Shown here: positions 22,177-36,100 of the stretch, piece after piece
Numbering within the stretch: the first letter of the stretch is position 1
Layout of the letters: each line of letters starts with the position of its first letter
NCBI RefSeq assembly: GCF_037975245.1
Contig: NC_092567.1
Location: forward strand, 1,055,214-1,119,213
Direction of reading: 5' to 3'
From: Apostichopus japonicus
Taxonomy: Eukaryota > Echinodermata > Holothuroidea > Aspidochirotida > Stichopodidae
DNA length: 64,000 nt
Program-made: the position numbers and the translations under genes
Notes under the pieces: model-generated
The model's database searches: none
Told to the model about the DNA's origin: nothing
The model's input: the letters and a program-made list of their open reading frames with translations, nothing else

Positions 22177-22970
22177 ACAGTAAGTATCGCCGTTCGTAAA
22201 TACCCAAACCAGTGAGTTTTGGGGTGTTGTCGTTTGGACAACCAGGTCTCACATTTAGTTAAATATCCAGAAATGCTACAGTACCACAATAATGAAGAAA
22301 GTTCAATTTATAAATTTTCTGCATACTGTAGTGAGAGTTGTGAAGGTTTTGGCGCATAAAATACCAGCTTTATTCCAGCAAAGCTCTCCTAGTCTCCTTC
22401 TAGTAGAGCATAGGCCCTACCACTATTTTTGTTTTATTTTAGTATCTCCAGACTGGTGGAGGGTGTTTCCAATTTATCAATTTACCTGAAAAGGTATTTG
22501 GTGGCATTTGTCAAGTTACAATGCAAACTGAATTTGGTGTTAACAACTAGGCGTCCGCCAAAAGACCTCAAAAACTGATTTTGGTTGTCGGAACAGAAAT
22601 TTGTTCTTCTACGTAAACCGGACGTCGGAAGACCTTTAAAAAGTTTCTCTTAGCACTGATGATTTTCTAAAAGTTCTATTTTGGCACATGTGGCGTTTGA
22701 CTCTGGACAGCCAATACTTAACATTTTCAAAGCTGTACAGTACTGTAAGTACATATGACATAAATGTCATTTGAACCCGGACATCCTAAGTTGAAATACT
22801 TCCGCCTCATACAATTGCTCACCACTGGACTCCATTTTTGTACTGTTGAGATGTCACTGCAGTATGTCCATATCTGCTTTTTCTTGTTTTCTGTCATGAA
22901 TCAGACAGACAGACGGTACATTTTGCTTTTTCTGTCTCAATAAAGGAAGGGATTCGTGGTATATCAGGAA

Positions 22971-23942
22971 GTTTTGTGCTGTCAATTTCCTTCCAGGTTT
23001 TCTTTTTGTTTATATTGATTTGTGTATAGCTCTTGTCCAATCATTATGGTTTTAAAAGGCTTCACGGTTAACCGGTTTCATCACCAAAACCGTTTTGTGC
23101 TGTCAATTTCCTTCCAGGTTTTCTTTTTGTTTATATTGATTTGTGTATAGCTCTTGTCCAATCATTATGGTTTTAAAAGGCTTCACGGTTAACCGGTCTC
23201 ATCACTAAAACCGTTTTGTGCTGTCAATTTCCTTCCAGGTTTTCTTTTGTTTAGATTGATTTGTGTATTGCTCTTGTCCAATCATTATGGTTTTAAAAGG
23301 CTTCACGGTTAACCGGTCTCATCACTAAAACCGTTTTGTGCTGTCAATTTCCTTCCAGGTTTTCTTTTGTTTATATTGATTTGTGTATAGCTCTTGTCCA
23401 ATCATTATGGTTTTAAAAGGCTTCACGGTTAACCGGTTTCATCACCAAAACCGTTTTGTGCTGTCAATTTCCTTCCAGGTTTTCTTTTGTTTATATATTG
23501 ATTTGTGTATTGCTCTTGTCCAATCATTATGGTTATAAAAGGCTTCACGGTTAACCGGTTTCATCACCAAAACCGTTTTGTGCTGTCAATTTCCTTCCAG
23601 GTTTTCTTTTTGTTTATTTTGATTTGTGTAATTGCTCTTGTCCAATCATTATGGTTTTAAAAGGCTTCACGGTTAACCGGTTTCATCACCAAAACCGTTT
23701 TGTGCTGTCAATTTCCTTCCAGGTTTTCTTTTTGTTTATTTTGATTTGTGTAATTGCTCTTGTCCAATCATTATGGTTTTAAAAGGCTTCACGGTTAACC
23801 GGTTTCATCACCAAAACCGTTTTGTGCTCTCAATTTCCTTCCAAGTTTTCTTTTTGTTTATATTGATTTGTGTATCAATGCTCTTGTCCAATCATTATGG
23901 TTAAGGCTGTGCAGTGTTAACCGGTCTCATTACTAAAACCGA
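22971..23942. repeat. 121-bp satellite, eight copies
   Basis: Units start GTTTTGTGCTGTCAATTTCC at 22971, 23092, 23213, 23333, 23453, 23575, 23697 and 23819 (period 120-122). Each has CCAATCATTATGG and CACGGTTAACCGGTTTCATC. Copies are very similar apart from the degenerate last one, so the array is young or homogenised. Confidence 0.95.
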
Positions 23943-25937
23943 TTTTTTGAAACTGTTTCGTGGTACATCAGCAATCACACAAAAAATCAGAGAATGTGAA
24001 TCATGCAAAACTACAGTCTGTTAAATTATATGCATAAGACTGACTAAAGAAATGGTTACTGTGAATGCATAATTGGTACACAAGTACATTATATGTGCAT
24101 AAATAAAGAAGTTAATTGCATTACAGAATACTGTAGAAGCAATGTGCTAAATGTTGTACACAGGGCAGGAACAAAATAAGGCAATAGTACACAGAGATGC
24201 CAACCAGTACAATTTTATCGTATTTAGTACGATAAAAAATGTGAAATATGATAATACGATTCGCCTCTTGAAAATACAACTTTTCATCTTTCAAACAAAA
24301 AAAAAATTTAATTTTTTTTTTTCATAATTTTTTTTTTTAATAGTTGATCAATAATCTTGCTTCATGCTGCAATTCATATTTGATTATAATTTGAAATATC
24401 TGACACATTTTTTCTTTTAATTGGTTTATAATGTCAGTTAACAGGAATGTGGCTCATATTTCCATGAGTATAATGCTAGAGTCTATACAGTAATTTTTTT
24501 CCCACTTCTACTTCTGGCTTGAACCAAATTCTCATTGGCCTAAAATATGCAAGCAATTAAGCTGTATCATTATTCTCATTATGCATTTAAACACCCTTTT
24601 TGCATCATAAGCATTATTACAGATGCTTTGCAATTTTCTCATTCTAGATGTTATTGAAAAAGCAAACATTTTACTTGCCCGTTCTTACCAGTAAAACATT
24701 TTTCTGACATTTAACTGGCGGGGGGCCTACAGCCAGTGGTAGTGTTTTCTTGTGAAAATCTGATTTTTCTCTCAAAAATCAGATTTTTTAGGATTCAGTT
24801 TTGTTTTTTTGTGTCAAGAGGTTGGAATCTCTGAGTACATGTGTTGATCCTTTGAGGAAATAAGTTCAATCATCCTAGGCTACATTTTATTTCCACTTCG
24901 GCAGTCAAATTTCCCTTTGTGGTTGGTTGTCCAAAGGAAAAGTGCATTTTGTAAGATTCATACAATATAAAAAACAAATATATACTGCAATAATGTATCA
25001 TCCCTAGCCTAGGTCTACATGCATGAAAGGAATAAGTTGTTACGTCTTGAGTATTAATGTCAAGAAGAAGCATTAAAATCATATCAATCTTCAATTGCTT
25101 TGTCATTGAAACAATTTGAAGCAATTGACGGATGGGCTTGTTGCAAATGAAAGTTGATCATGTGACAAGAATACCATTGAAAGTTGAAACCAAATTTCTC
25201 TTTGGATAAACTTTAGAACCTGAAAGCCCTGTTTACTATACAGTAATTGTATTACAGTAATACAGTAGCGTTACATGTATACATGCTAAATTTATGTCGG
25301 TTAATCAAAATTTAAAAAGTAATAATTCATCTGAATATGAACATTTCAGTTGCTTATTCATTGAACATGTAACATTGTGGAAAGAGTTATCAACATCAAT
25401 TCAATATGTTGAGATTGCATGTTTTGCTATCTGATTGAGGGGCCTTATCATGTTACGATCTATTCTATTAGGACATCTATTGGGCTGATGTGAATAAAAT
25501 AGCCCAGTGCAACTTGATTCTGAACCGGAAGTAATTTTTATCTAGTGTGGTTCCTGGATGTTGGCATTAGTTTTCCAGTTTGTCATGTTGGGTCTGACCA
25601 GAATTTTTATTGTCGATTCCTGCTAAAAGCAAAAGGAATTGTTGCGGTCATGATGCTGTGTAAGCGTGTGTATATATGGGACACCTTGGATTGTTAACAC
25701 GATAACTCAATAACTGTTAAATGGACTTCAAACTTTGTTTGTAGATGTACCATATATAATATTGAGTTCTCGGCTACTATTGTTTTTGGCTGGGATCAAA
25801 GGTCATACTTGGTTGCCAGTGGTCAAACTGTGGAAGCATTGTTAACACGATATCTCAAGAAGAGAAGCTTCAATGAATCTCATGCTTGGCATGTTCATGT
25901 CCCATATTTAGTAGAGTAACCCTGCTGAAACTGGTGG

Positions 25938-25960
25938 AGGTCAAAGGTCATTTGAGGTCA
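25938..25960 (+). promoter_or_regulatory. DR1 plus third AGGTCA half-site
   Basis: AGGTCAAAGGTCA is followed four bases later by a third AGGTCA. It lies in a stretch with internally repeated phrases (TTAACACGATAACTCA and TTAACACGATATCTCA at about 25700 and 25840), probably an old dispersed repeat, so regulatory function is uncertain. Confidence 0.25.
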
Positions 25961-28248
25961 ACAGATGTCAAAGTCTGAAAACAGTTTCAACATGATAACT
26001 CCAAAATTGAAGCAACAATTAACCTGTGAATTCTCCAATGCTATGATTTTCTTTTGGTGAACATACAGTAGTTTGGTCAAATTCAGTTCAGTTTAGTTTT
26101 GTAAAGGGCTCTGTAGGTCTTCAACAGAACAAACAGTCCATCCAGGAAATGAAATCTGCTTCAGTCTGTTGATAATCTTTAATACTCTCATTTCAAAGTA
26201 ATCCACTCAGGAGGCCCTTATCAGTTTTCACTCTCTGAGCTTCAAGGGGTCAATATGTTATCTCAAGTGGTGGAAAATTGGCTTAAAGGGTTCAATAGGT
26301 TATATATTTCAAATGAACTTCAAATTATCCATTTTACTCTATGATTTATACTAGATTCCATTTATTTCAACGCTAGAGTTGTAAACATATTTCACAGTTA
26401 ATTAACAATGTCATGTAGATTTATCATTCATTAATAACAATTATTACAGGTATTGTTGCAAGGTGGCAGAGCTGATTGTATTAATACATACAGTAGATCT
26501 ATCATCATGTGTAGATATTTCACAAAGGAAGATTGTTCTTTCTGGATATTGAAACATTTGGAATAAAAATTCTATACTGTAAAATCCTTACCAGTGAATG
26601 AAATGGTCGATGCACACAAGGGAGTGCACTACAAATAAGAGCTGGAAATCTCTTGATGTTTTCTGGTTGTCACTTAATTCTTGGACAAAATTTAACTCAC
26701 TTGCTCAGATACATGATTTCAGATAGTTTTATTGGAATTATATGGCAAGGAATCACAAAGCCACATGGCTTTCTTGTTTAAATTGACTTAGTTTTTGTTC
26801 CCAAAATTGTTCACAGCTGAATATATTGGACATTACAGACTGTACTGAGTACTACTGTATGTACAATACAGTAGAATATAGTACTGAATTCAGTGCAGAA
26901 CTAAAAGCGATACTCACATTTGGTACAGAAATTTACTGAACAAAGTACAGTCAGTTCTGGGTATTGAAGACAGTGTTAGTCCTTTCACTGGATACAGGAC
27001 ATAATATTGACAGTACTACAGCAGTACTAAATAAAGGATGCAAATATCAGAATACTATATGAAATAAAGTAAGTATGGACTGGATTTCAGAGTAATATAT
27101 AATGGGTATCGTATGGGAGGAAAGTATCTCATTAATATTGTAATTTCTTGTGAGCGCAAATCAGGCCCACATGTGAATAGATACCTGTTAGTCCTTACTG
27201 CATAATTAGGCGATCGTTTTTGTAGGAATTTACTTCGCTCCTCTCTTACCTTTCCCTACTCCACAATTGCACTTTCCTATCTACCTAACTACACATTTGG
27301 AAACGTTTTAGCACCCTAGGCCACGCCCACTAATTCCTCCTTCTGGATCTACCACCCGGAAGTATACTACACATAATTTTCCGCGAAATTATCACTTGTG
27401 ATTTTACGACTATTTTTCCCGTTTTTGAAAACATCCTTGGATATACAGTATAATTCAGTTGCTGAGACCTTCTTTCGTCCCTGAACCAAGAAGAACTCAT
27501 AAGTATCCTTTTATTTGTTTGTAGGAATTCGTCTGAATTGTTCTTGTTGGATGACAAAAGCATCATAAGAGCCAATCAAAAGTCGTGCCCAAATGTAAGG
27601 ACTCTCATATTTCTGAGTACTTCCTATGTTCATCACTTGAAATCGCTACACAATGCCTAGATACTACCGACATACCTACAGTGTGTACGGTAAAGTCACA
27701 CATGGCATTAATTAGTTAATGCTGTCATTTATTAACATTCTTCTGAACAGAAACCATAATTGCTTCGGTTTGATGATATAAATGCACTGTCAAGGGACTT
27801 CAGATTAACCAATTAAAATAATTACGGAACAGGTTATAGGTCGTTACCTTCTTCTCTGAGCATGAACAGATTCTGCGGTAATGTAAGCATTGTGAATAAT
27901 GCCTGAGTGACTTGTTTTTAAAGACAACCAGATACAGTAGCTGAATACATAGAGATGTTCAGTATAATGCTTCAACCTGTGCATTAAGTGTCATCATGTA
28001 AAGGTCATGTAATGTTCAACACATAATTAGATACATGTACCCCTCATTTTAACACAGATTGATGTTGTTAGGATACCATTTTGGATGCACAAAGTTCTAC
28101 AGAAAGACAGTTCTATGAACATTTGAACTTAATTATTCGCTCTGAAGGTGGTCGTATCAGAAGGAAGTGTTTGTTGGTATTGTGTAGTATTTAAGCCTTA
28201 GAACCTTCCTTGTATTTAAAGTTCGAACCATAACCCAATATGTCTTAA

Positions 28249-29057
28249 AGCAGCATTTTGCATCCTCGACTATGATATTTCTCAACCTCACTGACTCCAC
28301 TATGCCATAACGACATACATAACTAGCTTATCTATTTATATTTTACTTCAAATGGTGGCTTAAAAGTCGAAAAAATTGCAACTTTCAACTTTGTTGTTCT
28401 CCAAGATATTTTCCGTTGGGAACCCAATAAACCTCGCCATAATATGAATATTTAAACACTACGAACGTCATTGACAGATACGTAATATAACACCACGCTT
28501 GATTTGTGTACAGTCTATATGGCAGTTGTACCAGGGAGTTGCATAACAACTCCCAACGCAAAGTCTTGAATCTATTTTTAGCAACGGCTCATAACTAAAC
28601 CTGCAACTCTGATTGGTTGAATTCAAACTAGTGGGTTTGGGAACTGAATGCGATTTAATTTTGTATGTGGAATACTCGCCAATTAACGTTTTTGGAAGGG
28701 AAAAACTTGGCTAATATCTTAATTTGCTGTTTTGTGATTTGATGTAGGCCTATGTAAAAAACTCGATGGACATGTCAAAAAAGTAGAAAACGGCGACCAA
28801 ACGCAAAATGCTCATGAATAAACATACTATTCACTGATTGGTGGAATTCAAACTAGTGGATTTGGAGATATGAAAACTTTGTCGAGGACACTTTTACTCG
28901 TTATCGATATAAATCGTTAATTACTCGCTAATTAACGCTCTTGGCAGGGTGAAACTTGGATGGTATCTTAGTTTGCTGATTTATGATTGATACATGTAAA
29001 AAAATCGATGCACATGTTAAAAAGGTGGAAAAAAGCGACCCAACGCAAAATGCTGCT
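28249..29057. mobile_element. TTAA-flanked MITE, same family as 13501, with duplicated end
   Basis: It is flanked by TTAA (28245-28248 and 29058-29061) and begins and ends with AGCAGCATTTTGC and GCAAAATGCTGCT. Relative to 13501-14128 it is inverted, and its right end (about 250 bp) is repeated, so an internal ACGCAAAATGCT end lies near 28800. The duplication could come from a nested or tandem insertion. Confidence 0.85.
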
Positions 29058-29065
29058 TTAAGATC

Positions 29066-29120
29066 AGAACAATAATAAATATTCATAATAATAATAATAA
29101 CAATAATAATAATAATAACA
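29066..29120. repeat. (AAT)n microsatellite
   Basis: AATAATAAT runs with two CAA and ATTC interruptions, directly next to the TTAA MITE. Confidence 0.85.
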
Positions 29121-31478
29121 TGAAACAACAAGAGAACAAAGTGATGGAATTATTGTAGTGGACACTCAACAGGTTTAATTTAACCATGCTGAAAAGGAAC
29201 CACCTTAGTGTGATTTAAGTGTGTTTTTAGCAAGGCTAGCCTTGACACATTACAGTACATTGGCTATGAAAGTGTCTAGATGAAAATTTAAGTTCATGCA
29301 ATGTTTTGCAAAGAGTTTGTTCAAATGAGCTAGGATATTTCTTCAAATTGAGTTGAGGGATCCTGTCATTGGCTGAACGTACAAGAAATGCTGTTACCCC
29401 GATGCCCCCCCTCCCACCCTCCCTTCCCCTCCCCAACTTCTTACATCCTCATTCCAATATGTCACCCAACTGGATGTCTAAAGGTGTAGTACTTACATGT
29501 ACATACCGTATGTATCAATCATTTACAGTCTGTTTGCATTATTGTAAAGCACATTATGGTTAAACAATGTTCATCTTTGTTTTGTAAAATGTGTTATTGT
29601 TTCCTCAGCTATAAGTGGTTTTTTGTTTGTTCAAAATGACTGTAGAATGTCTGCATGTTAGTAAGTCCTTCAACCTTCAAGTCTCTGTAGCTTTAGGACT
29701 GATTGACTTCAAGACTACTTGACTGTTGCCATGGATATCAAACTACAGTACAACCAACCTATGTACTTCACCAATGTGAAAACCCTTAATGATGTATGCA
29801 TTACCGGTATTAAGTTATTTGCTTTCCTCCATATTTGTTTTTTATCATGCTTATTTTGTCAATCAATTATAATCTTTTCCCATAGTTATTAAAACTCTGT
29901 CCAGAAGTGAAGTTTGTCGACTTTCAAAATGGCTTCGGCTGCTTCCTGTATCATTCTGCACAATGTATATATATATTACACTCAGTGCAGTATACAGTAT
30001 AGTAGCCTAACATGTTAATATTTGGATAGCATACGTATACGTGTTATGTATGTCAGCCATCTTTCCCTATCGATACAGACAGTATATCGCCACAGTTTCG
30101 AGATCAGAGAGCTAACAGTCCTCTCTGAAAGGATTTTATTCCAGTTGATTAACAATTTTCATTTCACTTTCCTTTCATGCTGCTAATTTACAATGCTGTC
30201 TTCTTTGTAAAACAAAAAAGACTTCGGTAAGTCTAAGATTTTCTTTTCTTGTAATACTTTTTGTCTGTGCTTTTGTCTAGGAACATCTGTACATATAACA
30301 GATGTTTCAATGTTGATGGATGGGTCTGTACATATTAAATGCACCCACTATTTATAGGGCACTGGTTGCATTGATTCAGTACTGGTCTGGTCATCGTCCA
30401 GATCGTGGGCGTTCTCTGCACTTTTACCAACCACTTTCACCAGTGATGGTCCACATCCCGCATTGACTATTTTCTTTTCTGTCAAATAATATCATATCTA
30501 TATTTAACATATATCTAGAATCATGCACTAACTTTGGTCAGATGACCAAGAAACAATAATCTTGTCAGTGACACACGTTTCTCATTTAAAACTTTTAGAA
30601 AGATCACACAAAGCATGATCAATTGATAAGTTGCTATTCCATTCTCCCATTAATTTGCTTTGAAATATTTTTATTTAAAAGATGCTGGGTATATAAGTAG
30701 CAGGGGAAACTTTTATTGTATGATTGTCTTTCATAGCACAAAAGATCACATAGACACACTGTAGTGTATTTGTAGACACAGTGAACTTCAAAAGGGAAAC
30801 TTATATGTCAGCTTAGGATAGAAAGTCGCCTGCTAAGCAATTCTGCAATTCTTGCTTATCAGCAAAATGTGTATAGACAAAAGGCTGTATTTACTGAAAT
30901 ATGATTGGTCGAGTTTAAGATTTATATGTCTTTCTATGAAAACGAAAGTTTCATTCAATGTTGTACATGTCAGGATTTTGTTTTGTTTAGGGAAATTCAT
31001 TTAATATCTAGGTTATAGTTGAAACCATTCTTAAAATGTTTTAACTGAGAAATATTATAAGTGATGATGATTGCAAAACATTAGTGCATGAGAAACAAAT
31101 TTAGTAAAATTAAGCAGTTTGCTGTCCAAAAATCACTACTCTGCAACTTTGATATCATAGGTTGCCCGCTATTCATGAAAATCTAAAGAATATGAAATAC
31201 GAAGTTTCATTTTCTACAGTAGTATGACATGCTCACATGGAAATATTGATAATGAAAGCTTGACTGACTGCAGGATACTGCAAACCCCTTAATATTCTAC
31301 TTTTGACAATTTGCCTTTTAAGTGGTTGTTCCATTTGTGCTGTTTAAGCACTTAGTCAACTCATCAAGTTCCATTTGAAATAACCAAAAGATATGATAGT
31401 CTTTTGAAAATTAGATCTGGTTAGCTCACTTTTGCTTTGGCTTTAAGGAAAATGTGGTGTGGTTCATCCAAAATATAT

Positions 31479-33100
31479 AGGAGTGGCTAGCTGCTGTCCG
31501 ATTCTAGCAAATACTGTAGTAGATAGAGGAGTGGCTAGCAGCTGTCCGGTTCTAGCAAATAGTAGATAGAGGAGTGGCTCTAGAGCAGCTGCCCGGTTCT
31601 AGCAAATAGTAGATAGAGGAGTGGCTAGCAGCTCTCCGATTCTACCAAATAGTAGATAGAGGAGTGGCTAGCTGCTGTCTGGTTCTACCAAATAGTAGAC
31701 AGAGGAGTGGCTAGCAGCTGTCCGATTCTAGCAAATAGTAGATAGAGGAGTGGCTAGCAGCTGTCCGGTTCTAGCAAATAGTAGATAGAGGAGTGGCTCT
31801 AGAGCAGCTGCCCGGTTCTAGCAAATAGTAGATAGAGGAGTGGCTAGCAGCTGTCCGATTCTACCAAATAGTAGATAGAGGAGTGGCTAGCTGCTGTCTG
31901 GTTCTACCAAATAGTAGAGAGAGGAGTGGCTAGCAGCTGTCCAATTCTAGCAAATAGTAGATAGAGGAGTGGCTAGCAGCTCTCCGATTCTACCAAATAG
32001 TAGATAGAGGAGTGGCTAGCAGCTCTTTGGTTCTAGTGAATAGTAGAGGAGTGGCTAGCAGCTGTCCGGTTCTAGCAAATAGTAGATAGAGGAGTGGCTA
32101 GCAGCTGTCCGGTTCTAGCAAATAGTTAGAGGAGTGGCTCTAGAGCAGCTGTCCGGTTCTAGCAAATAGTAGATAGAGGAGTGGCTAGCAGCTGCCCGGT
32201 TCTACCAAATAGTAGATAGAGGAGTGGCTAGCTGCTGTCTGGTTCTACCAAATAGTAGACAGAGGAGTGGCTAGCAGCTGTCCAATTCTAGCAAATAGTA
32301 GATAGAGGAGTGGCTAGCAGCTCTTTGGTTCTAGCGAATAGTAGAGGAGTGGCTAGCAGCTGTCCGGTTCTAGCAAACAGTAGATAGAGGAGTGGCTAGC
32401 AGCTGTCCAATTCTAGCAAATAGTACAGTAGATAGAGGAGTGCCTAGCAGCTGTCCGGTTCTACCAAATAGTAGATAGAGGAGTGGCTAGCAGCTCTTTG
32501 GTTCTAGCGAATAGTAGAGGAGTGGCTAGCAGCTGTCCGGTTCTAGCAAATAGTATATAGAGGAGTGGCTAGCAGCTGTCCAATTCTAGCAAATAGTAGA
32601 TAGAGGAGTGGCTAGCAGCTGTCCGGTTCTACCAAATAGTAGATAGAGGAGTGGCTAGCAGCTGTCCAATTCTAGCAAATAGTAGATAGAGGAGTGGCTA
32701 GCAGCTGTCCAATTCTAGCAAATAGTAGATAGAGGAGTGGCTAGCAGCTCTCCGATTCTAGCAAATAGTAGATAGAGGAGTGGCTAGCAGCTCTCCGATT
32801 CTACCAAATAGTAGATAGAGGAGTGGCTAGCAGCTCTTTGGTTCTAGCGAATAGTAGAGGAGTGGCTAGCAGCTGTCCAGTTCTAGCAAATGGTAGATAG
32901 AGGAGTGGCTAGCAGCTGTCCAATTCTACCAAATAGTAGATAGAGGAGTGGCTAGCAGCTGTCCGGTTCTACCAAATAGTAGATAGAGGAGTGGCTAGCA
33001 GCTGTCCAATTCTAGCAAATAGTAGATAGAGGAGTGGCTAGCAGCTCTTTGGTTCTAGCGAATAGTACAGTAGAGGAGTGGCTAGCAGCTGTCCGGTTCT
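31479..33100. repeat. 43-bp minisatellite, about 38 copies
   Basis: The unit is GAGTGGCTAGCAGCTGTCCG plus GTTCTAGCAAATAGTAGATAGAG. Variant classes recur in blocks: GTCCGG/GTCCAA/CTCCGA/CTTTGG after CAGCT, GCAAA or ACCAAA, and a version with GCTCTAGAGCAG. The blocks themselves repeat, so higher-order duplication has occurred. Each unit has a CAGCTG or a related palindrome (GCTAGC). No coding potential is evident. Confidence 0.97.
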
Positions 33101-36100
33101 TGCACTCAGCACAGTTTGATATGAAATAATGATGAATGCATATTGCTATTCAGTTAAAAAATGTACAGAAGTTAACTCTTGAAAGTGAAATTAGTTAATA
33201 AGGCTGTTTAGCAAGGCTGTTGCTATAGAGCTTGTTACATCTATTCTGTGACTTTCTGTTGTCTTTTTCCATGTTCAAAATTCTATCTTAAAACAGGGAA
33301 AACCAAAGAACATATTTCTTAACATTAAGCCATGTATTGCTGTGGTCATGTAGTCTGTTATTAACTAAAATTCTCTCAACTAAAAATTGAACAACATATT
33401 CTACCTGTATACAACAGTATTAAACTTGCACAAATCAACTAACGTACATTCCTCTGTTGTTCTGAACTATATTGCATGAAGGAGGTGATGAATATTCATG
33501 ACTTACCGCATTCTTTACTGACACCACTTTACACTTTATTTCTGTATATTCTGATGCACCTTTTTGCATAATTAATGTTGAATATGGTTGAAAAAAAATG
33601 ATCATCATACTGACCAGATGTATTACTTGTCATGACCAATAGAACAAATATTCATGAGGTATGAATATACATGTATAATTGAGCTATGAATATCCATTTT
33701 ATTTTGTTATTCATCCTTTTGTCCCACTGATCACCCAATTATTTATGTTACCATGTCCTGATTGTCAAGATGGGCAAGCTATCAATTATTCCCCAACTGA
33801 TGTTAGGAAATGTTTAATTAGTCCTCTCTTCCTAATAAACATAAAAATAATACTGATAAAGCTAATAAAACCCTTCACTTTTGCAAAGCTTTAAATTTAA
33901 ACTGGTTTGCTGAAAACATAATTTACACTGAGACTGTGTAATTTATCTGCACTACTCGGCCAATTCAACCATGTCACAATATACAATCTAGATCACTGCT
34001 CCTAAAGACTTTGATGATTAGTAACTAATTAATCCAGTGTTTAATGATAAGTTTGTGATTCAATACAAAATGTTAATTTTTAGTTAGTTTTCCTTTGTTT
34101 TCTAACTTCCCAATTCATATTGTACCTTTGATATCATAAATTATCTTGTTGCAAGTTAGTTGGACTTGGCATCACAAGTTATGTTTTCATGTGCTTCTAG
34201 ATCCTATCTGGCGCTGTAGAACTTGTAAATGCTGATCATTTGAAGGCCAATATAGCTTTAAGGCTAAGCTGTCTCCTTCTTACTGTAGATATTACTTATT
34301 TACGACATTGAGCAAAACATTTCATGAGCTCTTAAGAATCTCAATGCGATTAGATGTATTGACATGTTTCACCTGCAAGATATAAGTACACCTACTGTAC
34401 ATGTAGCGTTACAAGCACAACCATGACGATATGTGAGAGCTGTTGTTATAGAGAGTAGTTCTATTAGCCTCTATGTCAAAATTCATTTTGTTGACCCAAG
34501 TCCATCCTTTAGATAAATTTATATCAATCATTTCAGTCTAAATCATATATTTTTTTACAAACTTTTTGAAAAATTTACAGAAAATAAAATCCACTGCATA
34601 TTACCTCAGACTCACTAATTGCTGAAATCCTCACATAAATTTGTGATGAAAGCAAAACACTGTCAGCAATTTTCTGAGACTTACATGTGAAGTTATTATT
34701 ACCAGAACCACTCCTTGGCCAGGTGAGTGAATTTTGAAAGGTTCTACGGTACTTTGTAAGCAGGGGGAGTGTAATTGTTGAAGTCAATATGCCTCCCTGG
34801 TTAATGTCCCATTATGCCTTGCACTACTGTAGGCAAAGAGCTCACTGATTGAGACCTCACTGACTCTATCATTGTAGGGCAATGCATATAACTGTACTGT
34901 CATATTCCCTATGAACCAAACATTGCTCAGATGGATATCACTCCCACAGGGCTAATAAATGGTGTCCAAGTCCAGTGCTACCCTAGCAATTAGTATGAAT
35001 GCAGAGAGATTACCATTCTATTGTGTGGTTTATATCGTTAAAATGTCAGTTAATGACAGTTATTTCTTTAGAATGTAAAGTACAAAGAGACCTTTCTACT
35101 GCAGTGTTCTACAAAGAGGTGTAAAGGGATTTACTAACACAATAAACAGGACTGTATAAATTCCTTAAACACAGCATTTAGCATAGGGTGAGAACTTTAC
35201 ATCATACTGGGTTAAGTATGATCTGGTAAATTATACCCCTTAATGTCAGTACCAACGTCCACCAAAATTTACAGTTAACAGCTAAAAGTTGAGCACTAGA
35301 AGCTCTCAAAATAACTTAAAAGCAGAGTCCCTTATTGTCAAAATTATTCCCAGCCATTGAGGAGGAGGAGCAGTAAAATACCGGTGTACTGGGTAATTAC
35401 TCTGGCAATGGCAGTAAAATGATTGTTAAAATGTTTTTATCTTTGGTGACCATTTTTGACTTTCTAGCATATATGTTAGGACAATATTAACGCCCGTAAA
35501 ATCTCTGTATAGCAGTAGTTACAAGCAGTCCTCTACTTTGATAGTGTAGTCTATAGTTTAGAATTTACAAACAGCCTAGATAGTTGACATATAATACCAA
35601 CAACTAGCTCCCTGCTGTAAAGCCATATGGCCCTTCAACCTCATTATGCCCTTGAACTACTTCCCTGGCTGTGGTTTGCCAAACCAAGTCAATGTTAACT
35701 TTATAAAATGCCTGGTACAGTAAATACCATGTTGTAGAAACTTCATTGGAAAATGCAACCTACAAGGTGAAGGTTGTATACTAAACCTTCATAAAATGTT
35801 GAATTAGTAGTGTACTACATGAGGATCTAATGCATTAGAGGAATGATATTGAATTGGCCAGACATAATGTACAAAACATGTAGTAAATGCTTATTCTTAA
35901 GAGACAAATGTCCTAAGCTGTTAGTTGAATAATCCCATCTAAGTGTTTGACCCTAACTCATTAAATTTGGAGATTTAAATATGTAACAATGTTACGGCTA
36001 AACCCCCTCCCTCTTTCTAGGAAATAGTTACAGCCAGGTTATATCTGTGATGTCATGATGACAAATATTCTTCAAACTGTACAAACAATATAGTGTTCTT

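Noticed and set aside
31479-33100. CRISPR-like regular array
   Set aside because: No unique spacers; the whole 43-bp unit repeats directly, in eukaryotic intron sequence.
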